The translations under genes were made by a program, and so were the position numbers. Below are positions 9,023 through 16,339 of a stretch of DNA of 64,000 bases, one piece after another. The notes under the pieces were generated by a model. It was not told the DNA's origin. It saw nothing but the letters and a program-made list of their open reading frames with translations, and ran no database searches. This DNA is from Mycolicibacterium nivoides (GTDB taxonomy: Bacteria; Actinomycetota; Actinomycetes; Mycobacteriales; Mycobacteriaceae): the NCBI RefSeq assembly GCF_003855255.1, contig NZ_CP034072.1, positions 4,001,485 through 4,065,484 of the forward strand, written 5' to 3'. Position 1 is the first letter of the stretch. Each line of letters opens with the position of its first letter.

Positions 9023-10449
9023 CGGTACTGGCCATCGACCAAGGCACCTCGGGCACCAAGGCGATCGTTGTCGATCCCCAAGAGGGTGTAGTAGGCGTTG
9101 CCGAGGTCGCTGTCCACCCGCGCTACCTCGACGGCGGCGGCGTCGAGCAGGACCCGGCAGAACTGCTGGAGTCCGTGCTCGGCGCCGGACGCGCCGCCCT
9201 CGACGAGGCCGGCCGCCCTGTCGACGCGGTTTCGCTGGCGAATCAGGGCGAGACCGTGCTGGCCTGGGATCCCGGGACCGGCAAGCCGCTGACCCCGGCC
9301 ATCGTATGGCAGGACCGCCGGGCCGAGGCCTTGTGCGCCGACCTCGGCGCACATGCCGACATGCTCGCCGCCCGAACCGGATTGGTGCTCGACCCCTACT
9401 TCTCGGCGCCGAAGATGGCCTGGCTGCGCCGCAACATGGGAGCCGCGGCCGGCAGTGTCGTAACAACATCCGACACGTGGCTGCTGCACCAGCTCACCGG
9501 CGAGTTCGTCACCGACGCCACCACTGCCAGCCGCTCGGCGGCCGTGGAACTGGGCGGCCGGGACTGGAGCCACGAGTTGCTCGCAGTGTTCGGGCTGGAC
9601 GGCGAACGGCTGCCCCGAATCGCCGCAAACGACGAGATCATCGGCACCACATCGGCTTTCGGATCGGATGTCCCGGTCGGCGGCATCGTGGTGGACCAGC
9701 AGGCCGCGCTGCTGGCCGAGGCGTGCCTCGAACCCGGCATGGCCAAGTGCACGTTCGGCACCGGTGCCTTCCTGCTGTCGAACACCGGGACCACCCCGGT
9801 GCGCTCGACCACGGGTCTGACCTCGTCGGTGGCCTGGCGGGTCGGCGGCATCGACTCGTTCTGCATCGACGGCCAGGTCTACACCGCCGCATCGGCCGTC
9901 AAATGGCTCACCTCGCTCGGCGTGATCAGCGGAGCCGCGGAGATGGATGCCATCGCCGAACCCGACAACGGCGGGGTGATGTGCGTGCCCGCGCTGGCGG
10001 GCCTTGCCGCGCCATGGTGGAAATCGCAAGCCACCGCGACGATCTCGGGCATGACCCTGTCGACCGGGCGCGGCCACATCGTGCTGGCGGTACTGCAGGG
10101 CATCGCCGCACAGGTCGCCGAACTGGTGTCGGCGATCGACGCCGACGCACCGCCGCTGACCCGGCTGCGTACCGACGGCGGGCTGACCCAGTCCACGGTC
10201 CTGATGCAGGCCTGCGCCGACATCCTGCAGGTGCCCGTCGACGTGTATCCCTCAGCGCACGCCACCGCGCTGGGCGCTGCCGCGCTGGCGCGGCTCAGCC
10301 TGGCACCCGAGAAGTCGGTGTCCGACGTCGTCGCCGACTGGACCCCGTCGGCCTGCTACGAACCCCGGTGGAGCCCGGCGCGCGCCGCCGAATTCCGCTC
10401 GGCCTGGCGAGAGCTGGCCGAAACCACGTATCACCAGGAGAATTCATGA
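9019..10449 (+). CDS. FGGY-family carbohydrate kinase, glycerol kinase-like
   Basis: A 476-residue kinase with the FGGY/ASKHA fold. Visible: phosphate-1 motif AIDQGTSGTKAIV at the N-terminus, WQDRRAEALC, the catalytic Asp region GGIVVDQQAALLAEA, and the C-terminal signature RTDGGLTQSTVLMQACADIL that resembles glycerol kinase. It phosphorylates a polyol or sugar with ATP in the cytoplasm. It sits between an APC permease and two FAD oxidoreductases, so the product is likely oxidised as in the GlpK-GlpAB route. It is shorter than bacterial GlpK (about 500 residues). The true substrate is unknown and could be a glycerol analogue. Confidence 0.87.
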   Translation: MTVLAIDQGTSGTKAIVVDPQEGVVGVAEVAVHPRYLDGGGVEQDPAELLESVLGAGRAALDEAGRPVDAVSLANQGETVLAWDPGTGKPLTPAIVWQDRRAEALCADLGAHADMLAARTGLVLDPYFSAPKMAWLRRNMGAAAGSVVTTSDTWLLHQLTGEFVTDATTASRSAAVELGGRDWSHELLAVFGLDGERLPRIAANDEIIGTTSAFGSDVPVGGIVVDQQAALLAEACLEPGMAKCTFGTGAFLLSNTGTTPVRSTTGLTSSVAWRVGGIDSFCIDGQVYTAASAVKWLTSLGVISGAAEMDAIAEPDNGGVMCVPALAGLAAPWWKSQATATISGMTLSTGRGHIVLAVLQGIAAQVAELVSAIDADAPPLTRLRTDGGLTQSTVLMQACADILQVPVDVYPSAHATALGAAALARLSLAPEKSVSDVVADWTPSACYEPRWSPARAAEFRSAWRELAETTYHQENS

Positions 10450-11846
10450 ACACCCCGACCTCCGACGCCTTTGACGTCGTGGTCATCGGAGCCGGCATCG
10501 TCGGCTCAGCCATAGCGCGTGAGCTGTCCGGATACCAACTGTCGGTTGCGCTGCTCGAAGCCCGCGACGATGTCGGCGACGGAACCAGCAAGGCCAACAC
10601 GGCGATCCTGCACACCGGGTTCGACGCCAAACCCGGAACGCTGGAATCCACCATGGTCAGCCGCGGCTACGAACTGCTCTCCGACTACGCGGCCCACACC
10701 GGGATCCCGGTCGAGCACACCGGCGCCATCCTGGTGGCCTGGGACGACGAACAGCTCGATGCCCTACCGGGGTTGAAAGAGAAGGCCGAGGCCAACGGGT
10801 ATCACCGGTGCGAGATCGTCGATTCCGCAGCCGTCTACGCCGCGGTTCCTGACCTGGGGCCGGGCGCCCTCGGCGGACTCACCGTGCCTGACGAGTCGAT
10901 CATCTGCACCTGGACGGTCAACCTCGCGCTGGCCACCGACGCCGTCAACCGGGGCACCACCCTGCTGACCGATCACCGGGTGGAGCGCGTCGAGACCGGT
11001 GCCGAGGTCACCACGCTGCACACCTCCGCGGGCACTGTGCGCACCCGATGGGTGGTCAACGCGGCCGGTCTGGGCGCCGATGTCATCGACAACCTGTTCG
11101 GCTTCTCCCGATTCACCGTGACCCCGCGCCGCGGCGAGCTCATCGTCTACGACAAGCTGGCCCGACCGTTGGTCGACAAGATCGTGCTGCCGGTGCCGAC
11201 CTCGCGCGGCAAGGGCGTTCTGGTCAGCCCCACCATCTACGGCAACGTCATGCTCGGCCCCACCTCCGAGGACCTCACCGACCGCGGCGCAACAGGCACT
11301 TCGGAGAGCGGATTCGAGTTCCTGCTCGAAAAGGGTCGCGCGCTGATGCCCCGACTCCTTGCCGAGGAGGTCACCGCGACCTACGCCGGGCTGCGCGCGG
11401 CGATCGACCACGGGGACTACCTGATCGAAGCCGATCCGGCGCAGCATTACCTGCTGGTCGGCGGCATCCGGTCCACCGGCCTGACCGCGGGCATGGCGAT
11501 CGCGGAATACGCCCGTGATCAACTGGTCTCGGCCGGCCTTGAGCTGACCCCGGCCGTCGATCTGCCCGACCCGCCGCAGATGCCCAATCTCGGCGAGGCA
11601 TTCCCCCGTCCCTATCAGCAGGCCGAGAAGATCGCCGCCGACCCCGCCTACGGCCGGATCGTGTGTTTCTGCGAACGGGTCACCGAAGGTGAACTGCGCG
11701 ATGCCTGCCATTCCGTCATCCCACCCGCGGCCCTGGAAGGCCTGCGTCGACGCACCCGCGTGATGAACGGTCGTTGCCAGGCATTCTTCTGCGGTGCCGA
11801 GGTGCAGTCGGTCTTCGAGCGGGAATCTCAGGAGAGCAATCAGTGA
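10446..11846 (+). CDS. FAD-dependent oxidoreductase with C-terminal BFD-type [2Fe-2S] domain, GlpA-like
   Basis: A 466-residue flavoprotein. The N-terminus has the FAD-binding motif VVVIGAGIVGSAIARELS; the DAO fold continues to about residue 380. The last 70 residues carry the bacterioferritin-associated-ferredoxin type cluster: VCFCERV, then DAC, and GRCQAFFC. The same pattern ends the anaerobic glycerol-3-phosphate dehydrogenase subunit GlpA and related proteins. It probably oxidises the kinase product and sends electrons through the flavin and the cluster. It overlaps the kinase by four bases upstream, and its TGA overlaps the GTG of the next flavoprotein. A GlpC-like membrane subunit is absent. 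Confidence 0.85.
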   Translation: MNTPTSDAFDVVVIGAGIVGSAIARELSGYQLSVALLEARDDVGDGTSKANTAILHTGFDAKPGTLESTMVSRGYELLSDYAAHTGIPVEHTGAILVAWDDEQLDALPGLKEKAEANGYHRCEIVDSAAVYAAVPDLGPGALGGLTVPDESIICTWTVNLALATDAVNRGTTLLTDHRVERVETGAEVTTLHTSAGTVRTRWVVNAAGLGADVIDNLFGFSRFTVTPRRGELIVYDKLARPLVDKIVLPVPTSRGKGVLVSPTIYGNVMLGPTSEDLTDRGATGTSESGFEFLLEKGRALMPRLLAEEVTATYAGLRAAIDHGDYLIEADPAQHYLLVGGIRSTGLTAGMAIAEYARDQLVSAGLELTPAVDLPDPPQMPNLGEAFPRPYQQAEKIAADPAYGRIVCFCERVTEGELRDACHSVIPPAALEGLRRRTRVMNGRCQAFFCGAEVQSVFERESQESNQ

Positions 11847-13081
11847 GCACCTACGACGTCGCGATCATCGGCGGCGGGCCCGCGGGTCTTACCGCCGCGG
11901 CCGAGCTGGCCCGCGACTCAAGCCTGAATGTGGTTGTGCTGGAACGCGAATCCGAAGCCGGAGGCATTCCGCGGCACAGCGACCATCCTGGCTACGGCAT
12001 CCGCGACATGAAGACGTTCATCGGCGGGCCGGCCTACGCGCGCCGCCTGGTCCGCGAGGCCACAGCGGCCGGGGCCGCGATCCGGACGGCCACCATGGTC
12101 ACCGGCTGGGCCGGCGACAGGTCCCTTGAGCTCACCTCGCCCGACGGGCGCGAACGCCTCGACGCACGTGCGGTCATCCTGGCCACCGGTGCCCGCGAGC
12201 GGGCCCGCCCGGCCCGGATGATCCCCGGCGACCGGCCCGGTGGCATCTACACCACCGGGCAGCTGCAGAACACCGTGCACCTGCAGCACCGCAGTGTGGG
12301 CAAGCGGGCCGTCATCGTCGGGGCCGAACTGGTCAGCTACTCGGCGGTGCTTACCCTCAAGCACGCGGGATGCGAAACCGCTTTGATGACAAGCGAATAC
12401 CCGTCACCCGAGTCCTACGCGATGTTCAACATCGCCGGCCGGACCCCGCTGATGAACGTCGAGGTCGCCACCACCACCCGGGTGACCCGCATCATCGGCA
12501 AGGGCGTCGTCGTCGGCGTAGAGGTCGAGAACACGCGGACCGGGCAACGCCGCATCGTGGCCTGCGACACCGTGGTCTTCACCGGCGACTGGATTCCCGA
12601 CCATGAGCTGGCCCGCTCCGCCGGCCTCGACATGGACCCGAGCAGCCTGGGGCCCGTCGTCGACACCGCGCTGCGGACCAGCCGGGAGGGGGTGTTCGCG
12701 ATCGGCAATCTGCTGCACCCGGTGGACACCGCCGACATCGCCGCGCTCGACGGCCGTCACGTGGCCGCGCAGGTGCGTCGCTACCTAGACGGTGCGCCCA
12801 CCCCGAACCAGGCGATCCGCATCGAAGCCGCAGCCCCGCTGCGCTGGGTCGCCCCGGGCCTGCTGAGGCCGGGCGATCCCGCACCCGCGCGGCATCGGCT
12901 GCTGCTATGGACCGACAGCCTGGTGCGCATCCCGAGAGTGGTTGCACGCCAAGATGGAAAGGTCGTCGGCCGCAAGACCCTGCCGTGGCCGGCCTCACCG
13001 GGCCGGGTGTTCAGGGTGCCGTCCAGCATCCTCGACGCGGTCGATCACCGCGGCGGACCGGTCAGCCTTTCGCTGGGGTGA
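11843..13081 (+). CDS. NAD(P)/FAD-dependent oxidoreductase, partner subunit
   Basis: A 412-residue pyridine nucleotide-disulphide-type oxidoreductase: FAD motif VAIIGGGPAGLTAAAELA at the start, the ATG motif ILATGARERARPARMIPG, a second Rossmann motif (AVIVGAELVSYSAVLTL) and a late FAD motif (GVFAIGNLLHPVDTAD). The dehydrogenase partner lies just upstream, overlapping by four bases (GTGA). Pairs of this kind occur in opine/hydrogen-cyanide-type dehydrogenases and in GlpA-linked systems, where this subunit moves electrons to or from an acceptor. The redox-active CxxC of disulphide reductases is not seen. It overlaps the convergent P450 gene by 20 bases. Confidence 0.82.
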   Translation: MSTYDVAIIGGGPAGLTAAAELARDSSLNVVVLERESEAGGIPRHSDHPGYGIRDMKTFIGGPAYARRLVREATAAGAAIRTATMVTGWAGDRSLELTSPDGRERLDARAVILATGARERARPARMIPGDRPGGIYTTGQLQNTVHLQHRSVGKRAVIVGAELVSYSAVLTLKHAGCETALMTSEYPSPESYAMFNIAGRTPLMNVEVATTTRVTRIIGKGVVVGVEVENTRTGQRRIVACDTVVFTGDWIPDHELARSAGLDMDPSSLGPVVDTALRTSREGVFAIGNLLHPVDTADIAALDGRHVAAQVRRYLDGAPTPNQAIRIEAAAPLRWVAPGLLRPGDPAPARHRLLLWTDSLVRIPRVVARQDGKVVGRKTLPWPASPGRVFRVPSSILDAVDHRGGPVSLSLG

Positions 13082-14357
13082 ACGTGATGTTGAGTTCGGT
13101 GAGACCCCGCAGCAGGAACGTCGGCTCGTAGTTGTAGTTCCGTCGTCCGGCCGGGCCGTGGGCGGATTCATCGATCCCGATGTCCCGCATACGGTCCAGG
13201 AGGCGACGGACGGTGATCTGTCCTTCGACCCGGGCCAGCGGCGCCCCGGCGCAGGTGTGGATGCCCCGGCCGAAAGCGATGTGTTCACGGACGTTCTTGC
13301 GATCTGGCCGGAACTCGTGTGGATCGTCGAACTTGCGGGGATCGCGGTTGGCCGCACCCAGGCACAGCATGACGATGGTCCCGGCCTTCAGGTGCACCCC
13401 GCCGAGGGTGGTGGTCTTGCGGACGAGCCGGAAATCGATCTTGGTCGGCGAGTGCATCCTCAGCGCTTCCTCGATGAAAGTCGGAATGCCGTCGGGGTTC
13501 TCGCGCAGTGTCTGCTGATACTCCGGGTAGTCACCGAGGGTCTGGACAGCGGCGGTGAGGAGCTTGGTGACGGTCTCCTGGCCTGCGGCGAACAGGAACG
13601 TGGCCGGCTTCACCACCTCGAGCAGTTCGGGCGTCGACCCGTCGGGATACGTCGCGGTGGCCATGCCGGAGAGCACGTCTCCGCGCGGCTCGCGTCTGCG
13701 CTCGGCGAGGTAACCGGCGAACTTGTCGTCCAGATACTGCAGGGGGTCGAGCCCGACGGGCTCACCGTCGAGGGCCCCGACACGGTTACCCTCCGGCCGC
13801 TCGGCGCCCAGTGCGGCAAGGAATTCGGGGCGGTCTTCCTCGGGAACGCCCAGTAGGTCGATGATCGCCGAGGTGGCAAAGGGTTTGGCGTACTCGGAGA
13901 GGAACTCGCATTTCCCGGCCGCACCAGAGGGGTCGATGAACCGGTCGAGTTGGCGATCGACCAGTTGCCACATGTAGTCCTCGTTCTCCTTGAGCCGCCG
14001 CGGCGTCAGCAGCTTGCTCAGGAGCGAACGGGCCCGCTCGTGCTGCGGCGGGTCCATCACCACCATGTGCTCGTGGATCGGGAACAGATGGCGGTGCGCC
14101 TCGATCTGCTCACTGATGTCGTCACCCTCGGGTTCGAAGGGCAGCGGCGGGAACAAACCGCCGATGGCATTCACGGCCGAGAACGACGCATGATCCTTGA
14201 AGGCAGCCATGACTTCCTGGTAGCCGGTCACCGCGACCACACCGTGGTGCGGTTCGGCGAACACCGGCCCGTTGCTGCGCAGGTACTCGTAGTACTCGTA
14301 CGGATCCTGCGCGACGGCCGGGTCGGTGAAGTAGTCGACGGAGGCGAGATCGGTCAT
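13062..14357 (-). CDS. Cytochrome P450
   Basis: A 431-residue soluble bacterial P450. Heme-binding loop FGRGIHTCAGAPLAR with the axial Cys lies near residue 370; the I-helix motif is FAAGQETVT, with Gln-Glu in place of the usual acid-alcohol pair region, and the ExxR motif is EEALR. It would hydroxylate a hydrophobic substrate with electrons from the ferredoxin encoded just upstream (gap of three bases). The pair is divergent from a TetR regulator and shares an operator sequence with a mycofactocin-coupled SDR gene, suggesting hydroxylation followed by alcohol oxidation. I cannot assign a CYP family number. Confidence 0.92.
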   Translation of the reverse strand: MTDLASVDYFTDPAVAQDPYEYYEYLRSNGPVFAEPHHGVVAVTGYQEVMAAFKDHASFSAVNAIGGLFPPLPFEPEGDDISEQIEAHRHLFPIHEHMVVMDPPQHERARSLLSKLLTPRRLKENEDYMWQLVDRQLDRFIDPSGAAGKCEFLSEYAKPFATSAIIDLLGVPEEDRPEFLAALGAERPEGNRVGALDGEPVGLDPLQYLDDKFAGYLAERRREPRGDVLSGMATATYPDGSTPELLEVVKPATFLFAAGQETVTKLLTAAVQTLGDYPEYQQTLRENPDGIPTFIEEALRMHSPTKIDFRLVRKTTTLGGVHLKAGTIVMLCLGAANRDPRKFDDPHEFRPDRKNVREHIAFGRGIHTCAGAPLARVEGQITVRRLLDRMRDIGIDESAHGPAGRRNYNYEPTFLLRGLTELNITFTPAKG

Positions 14358-14360
14358 GGC

Positions 14361-14597
14361 TCACTGGCCTTTCGTGCTGGTGTTGAGCAGGCTGATCGCC
14401 TGGCGCGGGCAGGCGTCGACGGCGGATTTGACGTTGTCCCAGGTACGTTGATCCCACTGGCCGTCCGCCGGGGCGGCGCCGGCCACCTCGTCGTCAGACA
14501 GGTCGAACACCTCAGGGGCAAGTTGGATGCACAGTGCATGCCCCTCGCACAGACCGGCGTCCACCTGGACCCGGGTCGTGCTCATGTCTTCGGGCAT
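14361..14597 (-). CDS. [3Fe-4S]-type ferredoxin, P450 partner
   Basis: A 78-residue acidic ferredoxin. The cluster motif is C-EGHAL-C with His in the position of the second Cys, and a later CP pair (DACPRQAI). This CxxHxxC...CP pattern is typical of the single-cluster ferredoxins that accompany mycobacterial and Streptomyces P450s. It delivers electrons to the P450 that follows. The ATG at 14597 is preceded by a good ribosome site (GAGGAAAA); an inner ATG at 14585 is possible. First gene of the two-gene operon that starts at the 14618-14635 palindrome. Confidence 0.9.
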   Translation of the reverse strand: MPEDMSTTRVQVDAGLCEGHALCIQLAPEVFDLSDDEVAGAAPADGQWDQRTWDNVKSAVDACPRQAISLLNTSTKGQ

Positions 14598-14617
14598 CGG
14601 TTTTCCTCAGTTCTGAA

Positions 14618-14635
14618 TTTGATCAATCGATCAAA
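14618..14635. promoter_or_regulatory. Palindromic operator TTTGATC-N4-GATCAAA, copy 1
   Basis: The arms TTTGATC and GATCAAA are perfect, with spacer AATC. The site lies between the divergent ferredoxin-P450 operon (start 14597) and the TetR gene (start 14740). A second copy, reading as the reverse complement, lies upstream of the SDR at 16189-16206. This is very likely the binding site of the adjacent TetR regulator. Confidence 0.75.
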
Positions 14636-14739
14636 CCGTTAGGATGGCTCATGCTTACCACCCCCGACCTTCGGCGGTCAAGGATCTCGCACGATCAGAA
14701 ATATCCGTTGTCGGGCAATGGTTTTCGGAGTCTGCACTG

Positions 14740-15333
14740 ATGCCGGCGACGCGATCGACCAAGGACAAGGACGCCGGCACCCGTAAGCGCCTGATCGAGG
14801 CGACCGCCCAGGTCATCCGCGACGAGGGGTATGCCGCGGCCACCACCCGGCGAATCGCGGCCGTGGCCGGCGTGCGGTCGGCGCTGGTGTACTACTACTT
14901 CGACACCCTCGACGACCTGTACATCGCAGTACTCCGCAGCGGCGCCGACGCGGCCCTGACCCGGCTGCGCGACGCCATCAGCACCGACGATCCGCTGCGA
15001 GCGCTGTGGCTGATCAACTCCGACTCGCGGGTGACCGGGCTCAACACCGAGTTCATGGCGCTGGCCAATCACCGCAAGGCGATCGGCGTCGAGCTCAAGG
15101 CCTACTCCGAGCGCGTCCGCGACATCGAGGCCGCCGCCATGGCCGGCGTACTCCGCGCCCACGGTGTGGACATGGATGAGTTCCCGCCCGTCGTGATGTC
15201 GATGCTGCTCACCCAGTCCGCCCGCAGCCTGTGCAACGAAGAGGCGGTCGGCGTGACCGAGGGCCACGCCGAGTTCCGCGCCTTCGTCGAACGGTTCCTG
15301 CGCCGGTTCGGCACCGGCGGAGCTGCTATTTGA
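14740..15333 (+). CDS. TetR-family transcriptional regulator
   Basis: A 197-residue TetR protein with HTH ATTRRIAAVAGVRSALVYYYF in the first 50 residues. I chose the ATG at 14740 because GGAG stands nine bases upstream; the in-frame ATG at 14644 would begin only nine bases after the palindrome. It is divergent from ferredoxin-P450 and convergent with the SDR, overlapping it by eight bases. The same 18-bp palindrome stands in front of both target transcripts, so the regulator likely controls all three genes and itself. Ligand unknown, presumably the P450 substrate or a metabolite of it. Confidence 0.87.
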   Translation: MPATRSTKDKDAGTRKRLIEATAQVIRDEGYAAATTRRIAAVAGVRSALVYYYFDTLDDLYIAVLRSGADAALTRLRDAISTDDPLRALWLINSDSRVTGLNTEFMALANHRKAIGVELKAYSERVRDIEAAAMAGVLRAHGVDMDEFPPVVMSMLLTQSARSLCNEEAVGVTEGHAEFRAFVERFLRRFGTGGAAI

Positions 15334-16165
15334 GCATGCTCCCAGCGTCCACCGTCACCGGAAGGCCGGTGATGTAGCGGGCCTCGTCGGAAGCCAGGAA
15401 CAGCACCGCATTGCTGATATCCACAGGCTCCACCCAGCCGATCGGAAGCACGTGCATGAGCTGGGCGACCACGGCCATATCGTCGGGACCCGGGTTCTCC
15501 AGGTCGGGACGGAACAGCCGCATCGTGCCCTCGTTCATGAACATCGGGGTGTTCACGTTGGTCGGGCACACCGCATTCACCCGGATCGAGTGCTGGCCCA
15601 ACTCCACCGCAAAGCTACGCATCAGACCGATCACGCCGTGCTTGGCCGCGATGTAGTGACCGGTGTTCGGGTAGGCCTTGAGCCCGCCGACCGAGCTGGT
15701 GAGAATGATCGATCCGCCCCTGCCGCCGGAAATCAGATGCGGCACCGCAGCTTTCACGGTCTTCCAGACCCCCGACAGGTTGACGCCGATCATGTCGTCC
15801 CAGTCGGATTCCTTGGTCTCGTGCAGCACATCGCCACCGTTACCGATACCGGCGTTGGCCGCCACGATGTCGAGGCGACCCAGCTGCTCGACACCGCTGT
15901 CCACCGCGGCCTTGAGCGCATCGAAGTCCCGCACATCGAGCTCCGCCGTGACGATCCGGCGGTTCAGACCCTTGACCAGGTCAGCGGTCTCGGCCAGATC
16001 GTCCGGGGTCGACGCCGGGATCGCGCTGGTATCGGTGATCGGGCTGCAGACGTCGACGGCGATGATGTCGGCACCCTCTTGCGCCAATCGCAGCGCATGG
16101 CTGCGCCCCTGCCCGCGCGCCGCCCCGGTAACGAGGGCGACTTTCCCCTCGACTCTGCCAGCCAT
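15326..16165 (-). CDS. Mycofactocin-coupled SDR family oxidoreductase, third copy in window
   Basis: A 279-residue short-chain dehydrogenase with ALVTGAARGQGRSHALRLA, the mycofactocin-group signature, and the active-site region TSSVGGLKAYP...YIAAKHGVIGL. The ATG at 16165 fits the family start; an in-frame ATG at 16186 lies against the operator. Likely function is oxidation of a secondary or primary alcohol with tightly bound NAD and mycofactocin as acceptor. Its promoter holds the same palindrome as the P450 operon, so it probably acts on the P450 product. Confidence 0.88.
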   Translation of the reverse strand: MAGRVEGKVALVTGAARGQGRSHALRLAQEGADIIAVDVCSPITDTSAIPASTPDDLAETADLVKGLNRRIVTAELDVRDFDALKAAVDSGVEQLGRLDIVAANAGIGNGGDVLHETKESDWDDMIGVNLSGVWKTVKAAVPHLISGGRGGSIILTSSVGGLKAYPNTGHYIAAKHGVIGLMRSFAVELGQHSIRVNAVCPTNVNTPMFMNEGTMRLFRPDLENPGPDDMAVVAQLMHVLPIGWVEPVDISNAVLFLASDEARYITGLPVTVDAGSMLK

Positions 16166-16183
16166 ACGAAATCCTCTCGACGC

Positions 16184-16211
16184 CATTGTTTGATCGATTG
16201 ATCAAACAATG
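16184..16211. promoter_or_regulatory. Palindromic operator, copy 2, with extended arms
   Basis: A perfect inverted repeat with 12-bp arms (CATTGTTTGATC and GATCAAACAATG) around the spacer GATT, 18 bp upstream of the chosen SDR start. The inner 18 bp are the exact reverse complement of the site at 14618-14635. A third, degenerate version (TTTGAGCGATCGATCAGG) follows at 16237-16254. Confidence 0.75.
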
Positions 16212-16293
16212 AACCCGCAGGGCTGTCAAGAGCAGATTTGAGCGATCGATCAGGGATCGGCGGGAGCGCCGGCGCTGGCGGGCCGACACGAAA

Positions 16294-16323
16294 CTGGGCC
16301 CCACCCTTTCGGATGAGGCCCAG
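16294..16323 (-). terminator. Stem-loop after the GjpA-like gene
   Basis: CTGGGCC (16294-16300) pairs with GGCCCAG (16317-16323), with partial pairing CCACCC/GGATGA inside around a TTTC loop. It lies 17 bases beyond the stop codon of the minus-strand gene ending at 16340. There is no clear U-run, as is common in mycobacteria. Confidence 0.6.
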
Positions 16324-16339
16324 CTACGCGCAGCGCGAT

